The position numbers and the translations under genes were made by a program. The notes under the pieces were generated by a model, which worked only from the letters and a program-made list of their open reading frames with translations, had not been told where the DNA came from and made no database searches. Shown piece by piece: positions 42,533-50,255 of a stretch of 64,000 nt of DNA. Origin of the DNA: Herbiconiux sp. SALV-R1 (GTDB taxonomy: Bacteria > Actinomycetota > Actinomycetes > Actinomycetales > Microbacteriaceae); NCBI RefSeq assembly GCF_013113715.1, contig NZ_CP053344.1, forward strand, positions 1,178,001 through 1,242,000, read 5' to 3'. Numbering within the stretch: the stretch's first letter is position 1; each line of letters starts with the position of its first letter.

Positions 42533-43462
42533 ATGGTTCGGCTCGACATCGACCTGACGTTCTCCGAGACCGAGCTCGCTGCGGGTGCGGGTGCGGGTGC
42601 GGGCGACGACGCCGCGGGCCCGGCTCCGTTCGAGGGCACCGTCACCGCGTCGGGCACCGAGGTGCGGATCGTGGTCAACGATCCGTCGCGGCTGCCCGGG
42701 AACGGGCGGCGCTCGCTGGCCGAGCTCACGGTGGTGGCCGACGCCCTCGCCGCGCGCGGCATCTCGGTGCGGCTCGACGGACCCGACGGGCCCATCCTGC
42801 AGCTCGGCGACGTGCGCTCCAGCCGGTTGCAACGGCTGGTGACGGGCTCGCCGCACATCAGGCTCGGCTCGCTCGCGGCCGTCGCGCCGCTGCTCGTGAG
42901 ACGCACGAACGGGCGCGCCCTCACCTTCCCGGTGCCTCCCACCACTCCGCTGCCGCTGGTGCCGACGGTGAACCGCTTGGTGCGCCGCCGGGTGACCACC
43001 ACCCACTACCTGCCGGGCTCGGGGCGGCCCCGGCTCATCTTCGTGATCGGCTCGGAGAACTGGGACGGCAGGCCCCCGCGCGAGTTCGACCTGCTGCCCG
43101 ACCGCACCGTGATCGGCTCGTCGCCCGACGCCGATCTTCAGCTGCCCGGGCTCGCCCCCTTCCACGCCGAGGTGCGGCACGAAGACGACGACGAGTACGT
43201 GCTCTACGACATCGAGCCCACGGGTGGCGGGCACGCGCGCGAGGACGGCCCGGTCGGCGGAAGGCCGCCCCGAGGTCGCATTCTGCGCACCGGCGCGCGG
43301 ATCGACCTCGGCGACTGGAAGCTCGCCTACTTCCGCGAGGAGTTCGCCGACCACGGCCGTCCCTACGGAGGCCGCCTCGGTGGCGAGCTCTCGCGCCAGC
43401 GCAAGCAGCCGCCGCGCGGCGGTCCGTCGCCGCTCGGCGGGCGGGTGACCGACCCGGATTAG
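42533..43462 (+). CDS. FHA-domain protein
   Basis: A 309-residue protein. The last ~130 residues form a forkhead-associated fold: FVIGSENW, RTVIGSSPDADLQLPGLAPFHAEVRHEDD holds the arginine and serine that bind phosphothreonine, followed by DIEPTGGGHARED. The first 160 residues are beta-rich with an alanine/glycine loop and no clear family. It could dock on a phosphorylated partner of a serine/threonine kinase, none of which is near. It probably works with the 92-residue protein upstream. Confidence 0.85.
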   Translation: MVRLDIDLTFSETELAAGAGAGAGDDAAGPAPFEGTVTASGTEVRIVVNDPSRLPGNGRRSLAELTVVADALAARGISVRLDGPDGPILQLGDVRSSRLQRLVTGSPHIRLGSLAAVAPLLVRRTNGRALTFPVPPTTPLPLVPTVNRLVRRRVTTTHYLPGSGRPRLIFVIGSENWDGRPPREFDLLPDRTVIGSSPDADLQLPGLAPFHAEVRHEDDDEYVLYDIEPTGGGHAREDGPVGGRPPRGRILRTGARIDLGDWKLAYFREEFADHGRPYGGRLGGELSRQRKQPPRGGPSPLGGRVTDPD

Positions 43463-43773
43463 AGCGCGGGTTGCTCGTCGGGTGGCGGGGCCGTCGACCG
43501 CCGGGCGCCACGAGTGCTCAGCGGCATAGGTCCGAGGGTGGCAACGGCCCGAGCGTGGCGGTCTTCCCGGGCGTGGTGTTGTTCCGGCGTGATGCTGTGG
43601 ACGCGTGGTGGCGAGCGGCCCGAGGGGCTGCTCGGGACGGCTCCGCGGCCTGACCGCGATCGGTCGCCGTCCCGGGACGGCGCTCTTGCGAGCCTGAATT
43701 GAGCGTGTGCGCAGCACGAGCCGTGGAGTGGGGCGAATGCGTGCTCCTCCCTGATTCCGGACGTGCGGCGACA
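43463..43773. other. 311-base intergenic region without a recognisable feature
   Basis: Between the FHA and HNH genes I see no credible gene, RNA or repeat. Short open frames on both strands lack ribosome sites and family resemblance. A dyad around GGGACGGC and its complement near 43620-43685 may form a hairpin and could end transcription of the convergent genes. Confidence 0.5.
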
Positions 43774-45459
43774 TCAGAAAGGTGGCGGCTCATCGCGGCC
43801 CGTGTAGCCCGACCTTGTCGGGTGTCGGCTCGCGCCGGAGGCCGACAAGGTGGGGAACCCGGCTGAATCGGTGGGCGCGCGCATCTCGTCGGCGTGCGGG
43901 AGGTCTGCGGTGACGCCGTGCGGGAGGGGTGGGTTGCTGAAGGAGTGGGACTCGGGGGTGGTGATGTACGTGGAACCGCGCGGGCTGAGCCAGGTGAGGG
44001 TGCGGGTGCCGTCTCGGGAGGCGAGGACTTTCCAGCCGCCCTCGTGCTTGAGGTGGTGGTGGCGGGAACAGAGGTGCGCCAGGTTGGCCGGCGTGGTTCG
44101 GCCGCCCTCGCTCCAGGCCTTGGTGTGATCGAGTTCGCAGCGGTCGGCTCGGCGACCGCATCCGGGGAAGCGACAGGTTCCGTCGAGCAGGGACAGTGCC
44201 GTGCGCACGACGGGAGAGGCGCTGTAGCGGTTCTCCGCAGCGACCGCTCCGGCTCGGTGCGCTGTCGACGCGTCTATGAACTCGGAGTCCGAACTTGCCC
44301 GGTCGACGGCATCGTGATCGCGGTGGCGACCCGCACGATCATCGGGAGACGACATCGACGGCGCGTTCCGCGATGGTGCGGCACCGGCTCGCTCACCGAG
44401 GTATGTGGGCATCGCGCCGCTCACGCGGTGGCGAGTGATGATGGTCGGGGTGCCGGGTGGTCCGGCTTGAGCTCGGAGGTGGGTCGGGGCGGCGGCGGCG
44501 AGCATCCGCGCCGGAGACGGGTCGATGGGGCCGTAGCCGTGCAGTGCTGCGGGGGAGTCGTCGGAGCCCTGCAGAGTCGCTGCAGACATCGTGACCAGGA
44601 CGGTGGGGGTGACTCTGGCGCCCTCGGCGCGGCCCAGGATGAGGTCGGTGAGCACATCGCTCCGCCGCTGCGCGTGCGTGCGGCCGTCGCCGCCGTTCGC
44701 GCTGCCGTCGCTGCCACTACCGGCGCCGTCACACCCGCCGCCGTTCGCACTGCCATCGCGGCCGCCGGAGGCGCCGTCGCCGACACGGGAGGCGCGGGCC
44801 ACCCGGTCGATGAGGTCGTCGATGGCCAGGGCGTCGAGGGCGGGCAGGTGGTGGAGGATGGTCGCCATGCCATCGCAGTCGGGGAGGAGTTCGACGTGTC
44901 GCTCCTCGAGGGCGGCGCGGGTGCGCACCACGATCGATTCGGGGTGGAGTCGTTCGCGCAGGCGCCGGGCGCGGTCGTCGAAACGGTGCGGGGGCAGCGC
45001 CTCGGCGTGCGGAAGCAGTTCGCGTTCGAACTCGCCCCGGAACTCCTCCGGCACGGTACCGGCGTGGCTGACGACGGCGCGAGCATGGGCGAAGGAGATC
45101 GAGCCGCGTTCGAGGCTCTCGAGTGTGAGGGGGAGTTCGGTCACCAGACGCTCGCTGTCGGCGAGGAGTCTGCTCGTCGCCCGCTCGCTACGCCGAGTCG
45201 CGCAGGCGACCTCGACGACCAGTCTGCGACGCGCCCATTCGCGCCCGGCTGCCGTCGCCGCGGTGCCGTCCGACCTGGCCATGTGATCGGCGAGCTCAGA
45301 CAGGGCTGCGACCTTCCTCACCCTGAGTGCCTCCGCTGCGGCGACCTCCGCATCCGACTCGATCAGCCGGCGGAGGGCAGCGTCGAATTCAGCGCCGAGG
45401 CCCTCATCCGCGTCGACCGGATGAGGCTCTGCGCGGAACGCGACATGCCTGCTGTTCAT
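43774..45459 (-). CDS. DUF222/13E12-type HNH endonuclease
   Basis: A 561-residue protein of the large actinobacterial DUF222 (13E12 repeat) family with a C-terminal HNH domain. The HNH part shows CRFPGCGRRADRCELDHTKAWSEGG, LAHLCSRHHHLKHEGGW with its zinc cysteines and the HNH histidines. The first 250 residues are helical DUF222; a low-complexity glycine/asparagine/aspartate segment (~215-250) and a serine-rich one (~370-400) interrupt it. These genes are often multi-copy and may be mobile, but no ends are seen here. Function unknown. Confidence 0.92.
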   Translation of the reverse strand: MNSRHVAFRAEPHPVDADEGLGAEFDAALRRLIESDAEVAAAEALRVRKVAALSELADHMARSDGTAATAAGREWARRRLVVEVACATRRSERATSRLLADSERLVTELPLTLESLERGSISFAHARAVVSHAGTVPEEFRGEFERELLPHAEALPPHRFDDRARRLRERLHPESIVVRTRAALEERHVELLPDCDGMATILHHLPALDALAIDDLIDRVARASRVGDGASGGRDGSANGGGCDGAGSGSDGSANGGDGRTHAQRRSDVLTDLILGRAEGARVTPTVLVTMSAATLQGSDDSPAALHGYGPIDPSPARMLAAAAPTHLRAQAGPPGTPTIITRHRVSGAMPTYLGERAGAAPSRNAPSMSSPDDRAGRHRDHDAVDRASSDSEFIDASTAHRAGAVAAENRYSASPVVRTALSLLDGTCRFPGCGRRADRCELDHTKAWSEGGRTTPANLAHLCSRHHHLKHEGGWKVLASRDGTRTLTWLSPRGSTYITTPESHSFSNPPLPHGVTADLPHADEMRAPTDSAGFPTLSASGASRHPTRSGYTGRDEPPPF

Positions 45460-45503
45460 GAGGATAAGTCAACCAGCACCCACCGACATCGGGCGCGCAT
45501 CCG

Positions 45504-45818
45504 TCAGTGCCGGCTGAGACGGCCGAGGCGATTGCCGATCGCGAACGCCGCGCCGACGGCCCCGAGTGCGGCCAGCACGAGGCCGAGCACCATGGGCCCT
45601 GTGGCGATGTGGAGTGCGCTGCCGAACACGGGCGACCCCAGCGGCACGAAGGCCGGCTGGGAGAACGATACCGATTCCGCTGGCGCGTACGCGCCGTCGA
45701 AGGTCGAGTAGGTGAACGAGAAGCCCGCTGATGCCGCCACCCACCACACCGCGATCCCCGTCGCGAACACGACGAGCGAGACGAGTCCGATGGCGTCGAT
45801 GCGGGCGATGCGGCTCAT
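45504..45818 (-). CDS. small membrane protein, two helices
   Basis: A 104-residue protein with hydrophobic helices at ~9-30 and ~70-95, separated by a 35-residue extracytoplasmic loop rich in serine, phenylalanine and proline. It ends with a basic RLGRLSRH. No family recognised. The ATG at 45818 was chosen because in-frame upstream codons lack coding bias. Divergent from the large membrane protein with a 119-base gap. Confidence 0.7.
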   Translation of the reverse strand: MSRIARIDAIGLVSLVVFATGIAVWWVAASAGFSFTYSTFDGAYAPAESVSFSQPAFVPLGSPVFGSALHIATGPMVLGLVLAALGAVGAAFAIGNRLGRLSRH

Positions 45819-45937
45819 GCACCCATCGTAGACACCTGTCGAGTTGTCGTCGACGGATGCGCGACCGCGCATTGCACGGAGGTTGCGTCGGGTACGAGAC
45901 GGCACCGGGGCGGGTTCGGCGTCGCCACACTGGAGCT

Positions 45938-48037
45938 GTGAACGAGCACCCCACACCGCCGGCGCCGCGGCCCGCGCCCGCGCGCCGCGCCCCCGCGTGG
46001 CTGCTCGAGTTCGCGCGGAGGCCGCTCCGGGTGCGGCCCGATCGCATCCCGAGGCCGCTGGCGGTGGTCGTCGTGGTGCTGTGGGCGGCGTGGATCGCGA
46101 TCGCCGTCGCGCTGCTCGTGCCTGGCGTGATCGCGCCGTTCGGCGACGACCCCTTCGGGGCCGACTCGTTCCGCGCCGCCACCTCGGGGGTGGGGGAGAA
46201 CTCGCGATTCCTCGTGGTGTGGAGCGTGCTGCTCGGCACGAGCGCCCTCGTCGGTGCAGCCGCCGTGGTGCTGCTGCTCCTGCGCGCCCGCCGCGGTGCG
46301 ACGGTGGGCGCAGCGTTCGTGGCGTTCGGCTCGTCGCTCGCCCCCGTGTTCTTCCTCGTGACCGCAGGTGCCTCCGGCGGCCTCGCCCTCACCCTGCTGC
46401 TCACCGCGATCGCCACCGTCCTCACGGGCGTCGCCGGCGCGCGCCTCACCGCTGCCACGGTCGCGGGCGCACGCGCACCGGCCGCCACCATCACGGGCGC
46501 ACCGGCCGCCGCGACCGCGGGCCCGCGTGCGCGTGCCAGTGCCCCCACCACGGCCACCGCCACCGCGGGGGCCGAGCGCGCGGGCGCCGGTACCGCTGCG
46601 GCCGCCGGTGGCTCGGCACCTGCAGCCGCGCGCCGCCCCCGCACCCTCCTCGTCGCCCTCGCGGGACTCGCGACCGCCGCGACCTGGGTGCCGCTGTCGC
46701 TCGACGGCTACACCAGTGCGATACCGCTGTCGCTCGTCTCCTCGTACACCGTGCTGGGGGTGAGCGCTGTCGCCGTCACGGGGTTCGTCACGCTCTCCGG
46801 GGTCGCCGCAGCGGCGGAGTCGGCGAACGCCACCGCGGGCACGCTCGACCGCCGCGCCCTCCCGCCCGCGCTCACCGCGGCGGTGCTCGCCGCGGTCGCG
46901 GTGCTCCTCGTGCTGCGCTTCGGCCCGCTCAACGAGGTGTTCGGCGAGCTCGAGTCGGAGCTCTGGAGCCTCCGCACCTGGAGCTCCTGGCCCCACGCCC
47001 TCGTGCTCGCCCTCCTCATCGTCGGCTTCGCGCTGCGCTCGACCCGTCGCCCCTACGCCTCGCGGGGCCAGCGCGCCGTCACCGTCATCGTCACGCTCGC
47101 CGCAGGCCTGTCGAACCTGGTGCTCGTCGGCGCCGCCGTCATGCTCTTCGTCGTGCTCCTCGTCACGGGCACCATCACCGACCCTTCGTCGCACCTCGGC
47201 TGGATCCATCTCGCCGGTCTCGTCGTCGTGCTCTGCCTCCTCCCTCTCGCGGTGCTCCCGCGCTTCCGCGGCACGACCGGCCGGGTCGGCGCCGTCGTCG
47301 GCCTCGTCTACCTCGTGCCGATGACCCTCAGTCTCACCCTGCAGCTGCGCGACACCGACGTACCGGCGTTCTGGGCATCGCCCACGCAGGTGGTGGTGCT
47401 GCTCGTCGCCCTGGTCGTGGTCGCCTTCGTCGCCGGAGAGCTGCGCCGCGCCAGGGGCCTCGCCCCGCTCCTCGACCGCGGCATGCTCCTCCGCCTTGCG
47501 GTCATCCCGGTGGCAGCCATCCACGCGGGCGAGCTGCTGCCGGCCGTCTGGTCAGACGCCCTCGACCGCCCGCTCGTCGTCATCCTGTCGCTCGCGGCAT
47601 TCCTCTTTCTCAGCCCTGCTCCGGTGACGGATGCGCGCACCACCGCCCGCAGACTCGTCGCCGCCAGCACGCTGCAGCTGGCCATCCTCGGCACCTTCGC
47701 CACCACGCTCGTGCTCGACTACGACGCCGAGATGTTCACCGTCGTCGCCGTGATCTGGCTCGCCGTGCCGGTGAGCGCGGTGCTCGTCTGCCGCGTGCTG
47801 CCGACCGCCGGCCCCCGCGCGGCAGCACTGGCAGGGCCGTCGGCGCCGGTCGCAGCGGCTGCGCCGCCCGCGACCCTGCCCTCAGCTCCTCGCGAGCACG
47901 ACTTTGCCGATACTCTGCCCCGACTCCACGACGCCGTGGGCCTCGCGCAGCCCGGCGGCGTCGATCGGCGTGATGACCCGGGTGACCGTGCTGCGCACCG
48001 CCCCGGAGTCGACGAGCTCGGCCACCGAGTCGAGTAG
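45938..48037 (+). CDS. large multi-pass membrane protein of unknown function
   Basis: A 699-residue protein with about 16 hydrophobic helices. The N-terminus is proline/arginine-rich and cytoplasmic. A low-complexity alanine/threonine/glycine insert (residues ~165-225) lies between helices. I see no transporter or enzyme motif. The start is a GTG preceded by TGGAG. The last 52 codons overlap, antisense, the 3' end of the quinone-oxidoreductase-like gene, and that stretch looks less hydrophobic and out of character, so the true C-terminus may be shorter in the ancestor and extended here by loss of a stop. Confidence 0.75.
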   Translation: MNEHPTPPAPRPAPARRAPAWLLEFARRPLRVRPDRIPRPLAVVVVVLWAAWIAIAVALLVPGVIAPFGDDPFGADSFRAATSGVGENSRFLVVWSVLLGTSALVGAAAVVLLLLRARRGATVGAAFVAFGSSLAPVFFLVTAGASGGLALTLLLTAIATVLTGVAGARLTAATVAGARAPAATITGAPAAATAGPRARASAPTTATATAGAERAGAGTAAAAGGSAPAAARRPRTLLVALAGLATAATWVPLSLDGYTSAIPLSLVSSYTVLGVSAVAVTGFVTLSGVAAAAESANATAGTLDRRALPPALTAAVLAAVAVLLVLRFGPLNEVFGELESELWSLRTWSSWPHALVLALLIVGFALRSTRRPYASRGQRAVTVIVTLAAGLSNLVLVGAAVMLFVVLLVTGTITDPSSHLGWIHLAGLVVVLCLLPLAVLPRFRGTTGRVGAVVGLVYLVPMTLSLTLQLRDTDVPAFWASPTQVVVLLVALVVVAFVAGELRRARGLAPLLDRGMLLRLAVIPVAAIHAGELLPAVWSDALDRPLVVILSLAAFLFLSPAPVTDARTTARRLVAASTLQLAILGTFATTLVLDYDAEMFTVVAVIWLAVPVSAVLVCRVLPTAGPRAAALAGPSAPVAAAAPPATLPSAPREHDFADTLPRLHDAVGLAQPGGVDRRDDPGDRAAHRPGVDELGHRVE

Positions 48038-48934
48038 GCGGTGCTGCTCGATCTGGTCTGCGGTGCCGAAGGTCGATCTGGCGAACATGTACTCCCACGA
48101 GAACGACAGCGCCTTGGGCTTCAGCGCTCCGACGTCGAGCCCGGTCGGGTCGTCGATCGCGACGATGCGCCCGAACGGCTTGAGCACCTCGACGAACAGC
48201 TCGAGGTTCTCGCGCGTGCGCTGCGTGCTGAACACCCAGTCGACGCCGTCGGGCGCGATCGACGCCAGTTGCGCCGCGAGGTCGCCGCTGTGGTCGACGA
48301 CGTGATCGGCGCCGAGCTCCCGTACCCACGAGACCGTCTCGGGCCGCGACGCGGTGGCGACGACAGTCACCCCCGTGATCACCTTCGCCAGCTGCACGAC
48401 CATCGACCCGACCCCACCGGCCGCGCCGAGCACGAGCAGCGTGCCCCGGGAGTCGCGCCCCAGCCCGAGCTGGTCGACGAGCCCTTCCCATGCCGTGATG
48501 CTCGTGAGCGGCAACGCAGCGGCCTCGGCAAACGACAGCGTGCGGGGCTTCGTCCCCACGATGCGCTCGTCGACCGCGTGGTACTCCGCATCCGTGCCCT
48601 GGCGCACGACGCTGCCGGCGTAGAACACCTCGTCGCCGACCGCGAACAGCGTCACCTCGGAGCCCACGGCCACGACCGTTCCCGCCGCGTCGTACCCGAG
48701 CACCCCGCCGCCTTCGGGAGGGGTCGCGGAGGCACGTCGCTTGACGTCGACCGGGTTCACCGACACGGCCTCGACCCGCACCAGCAGGTCGCGCGGCCCC
48801 GGCTCGGGCACCGCGATCTCGACGTCGACGAAGGCATCGGATGCGCTGAGCGGCCCCGCCGCAGGGTAGACGACAGCGCGCATGGTCGACGGCACCGCAG
48901 CACCCGTCGCCCCCGGCACCTCCGCGCCCATCAC
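47882..48934 (-). CDS. MDR-family quinone oxidoreductase-like protein
   Basis: A 350-residue medium-chain dehydrogenase/reductase. VSVNPVDVKRR, GYDAAGTVVAVGSEV and the NADPH-binding GAAGGVGSMVVQLAK are characteristic of the zinc-free quinone oxidoreductases annotated as zinc-binding alcohol dehydrogenase family. The catalytic zinc ligands are lacking. The GTG-ATG start overlaps the stop of the YdeI-like gene. The last 52 codons overlap the membrane-protein gene on the other strand. Confidence 0.92.
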   Translation of the reverse strand: MMGAEVPGATGAAVPSTMRAVVYPAAGPLSASDAFVDVEIAVPEPGPRDLLVRVEAVSVNPVDVKRRASATPPEGGGVLGYDAAGTVVAVGSEVTLFAVGDEVFYAGSVVRQGTDAEYHAVDERIVGTKPRTLSFAEAAALPLTSITAWEGLVDQLGLGRDSRGTLLVLGAAGGVGSMVVQLAKVITGVTVVATASRPETVSWVRELGADHVVDHSGDLAAQLASIAPDGVDWVFSTQRTRENLELFVEVLKPFGRIVAIDDPTGLDVGALKPKALSFSWEYMFARSTFGTADQIEQHRLLDSVAELVDSGAVRSTVTRVITPIDAAGLREAHGVVESGQSIGKVVLARS

Positions 48935-49368
48935 GCCACCAGCTCCGCGAGCGCCTTCTCGATGCGCCGCTGCCTCGTGGCCTCGGCCTTCGCCCCCTCC
49001 ACCGAGAGCACGATGCGCCGCTTGTTGCTGTAGGACAGCGCGGCGAACGCTGCGGCAGCATCCGCATCGCCCGCCAGGGCCTCGGCGAGGTCGGCGGGCA
49101 CCTCTACCTCGCGCGGCTCCTCGTCGACCTGCACGTCGACCTCGACCGTGTCGCCGGCGGCGACACCGGCCCCGGCGCGGTTCTCGGCGCTCAGCGCGAT
49201 GAGGAAGCGTCCCGTGTAGAACACGATCGAGCTGCGGTAGCTGTAGTCGCCGATGGTCACCACCACCGGGATGCGCTTGCCGCGGTCGAGCGCCTCGACG
49301 ACGCTCTCGGGCACCGGGATGCCCGTGTTGTTCTTACCGCTCGCGAGGATCGTCGCCTGGAACTTCAT
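48931..49368 (-). CDS. YdeI/OmdA-type protein with DUF1905 domain
   Basis: A 145-residue protein: residues ~1-85 are a DUF1905 beta-barrel (FQATILASGKNNTGIPVPE), and the last 55 are the bacteriocin-protection YdeI/OmpD-associated segment (ALAGDADAAAAFAALSYSNKRRIV). Exact role unknown. It is in a row with the MDR gene downstream (overlap) and 78 bases after the diiron gene, so it may or may not belong to the lipid cluster. Confidence 0.9.
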   Translation of the reverse strand: MKFQATILASGKNNTGIPVPESVVEALDRGKRIPVVVTIGDYSYRSSIVFYTGRFLIALSAENRAGAGVAAGDTVEVDVQVDEEPREVEVPADLAEALAGDADAAAAFAALSYSNKRRIVLSVEGAKAEATRQRRIEKALAELVA

Positions 49369-49446
49369 ACGCCCAGTATGGACGACACGACCGACACCCG
49401 GGCAGCGCTTTCACGAACCGCCACGTCGCGCCCGGTGCGGACGAGC

Positions 49447-50241
49447 TCAGGCGGCGATGCCCCGCGCGTCGAGCGAGTCCTGCACGATCGTGAGGCCCGA
49501 CAGCCCCGGCATCTTGGCGATGTGGGCGTCGATCTTCGCGGCCTCCTTGCGGCCCTCCGGCCCGCCCATGATGTGCCCCATCACGTGCTTGACCTCCTCG
49601 TCGCTCATGATCGTGGAACCGACGGGGCCCCAGAAGTTCTTGAGCGCGAAGCGGGCGAAGACCTGGGCCTTCTTGCTCTTCTCCAGCCGCTCCCTGGCCT
49701 GCGTGGCGTAGAAGGCGACGTGACGTGACTCCTGCTTGGCGATGCGCTTGAGCAGTTCGGCGAGCACGGGGTGCTTCTCGAGGGCGGCGAGCCGGTTGTA
49801 GGCGGCGACGGCCGACCACTCGTTCGCGGCACCCCAGATCATGTGCACGGCGATGAACCCCGAGCCCACGATGTTGCCGAGCAGCGACTGCTTCACCGGG
49901 TCGAGCCGGTCTTTCCAGCCGAGCTTCAGACGGGTGGCTTTGAGCTCGTCGAAGTCGACGATCACGTCGTGCTCGGCGAGCACGGCGGCCAGGGCCTCGC
50001 CGTGCCAGAACTCCTCGCGGTTCCACATGGTCATGAAGGCGGTGACGTCTTCGTCCTTGTGCGAGGGGGTGACCAGCATGTCGCGGAGGTAGCAGACGGT
50101 GTGGTACTCGACGTCGCACATGTAGCGGAGGCTGCGCAGCGTGCCCTCGGGCAGCGGCTCGTCGCGGAAGACGGAGAAGTCGAGGTCTTGCCAGGCGACC
50201 TTGGTGGAGGTCTCGGTGTACTTGTCGATGTCGAATGCCAT
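49447..50241 (-). CDS. ferritin-like diiron protein with acyl-ACP-desaturase-type ligands
   Basis: A 264-residue helical protein. The six ligands of a desaturase-type diiron centre can be read off: Glu45; Glu77 and His80 (EEFWHGEA); Glu141; Glu171 and His174 (ESRHVAFY). This is the E, ExxH, E, ExxH order of soluble stearoyl-ACP desaturases. It is shorter than plant-type desaturases and may oxidise a lipid-linked chain. It sits 14 bases after the acyl reductase/HAD gene in the leftward arm of the ether-lipid cluster, with a degenerate paralogue two genes upstream. Possible activities: chain desaturation, or formation of a vinyl ether. Neither is shown. No strong ribosome site precedes its ATG. 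Confidence 0.82.
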   Translation of the reverse strand: MAFDIDKYTETSTKVAWQDLDFSVFRDEPLPEGTLRSLRYMCDVEYHTVCYLRDMLVTPSHKDEDVTAFMTMWNREEFWHGEALAAVLAEHDVIVDFDELKATRLKLGWKDRLDPVKQSLLGNIVGSGFIAVHMIWGAANEWSAVAAYNRLAALEKHPVLAELLKRIAKQESRHVAFYATQARERLEKSKKAQVFARFALKNFWGPVGSTIMSDEEVKHVMGHIMGGPEGRKEAAKIDAHIAKMPGLSGLTIVQDSLDARGIAA

Positions 50242-50255
50242 GAGAGTCTCGGTCG

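Noticed and set aside
43774-45459. Mobile element or intein around the HNH protein
   Set aside because: No inverted ends, target duplication or recombinase; DUF222/HNH genes are ordinary residents of actinobacterial genomes.
49447-50241. Calling the diiron protein a CarF-type plasmalogen desaturase
   Set aside because: CarF/TMEM189 is a membrane protein with a histidine cluster. This protein is soluble and has glutamate-rich ferritin-like ligands, so only functional analogy is possible.
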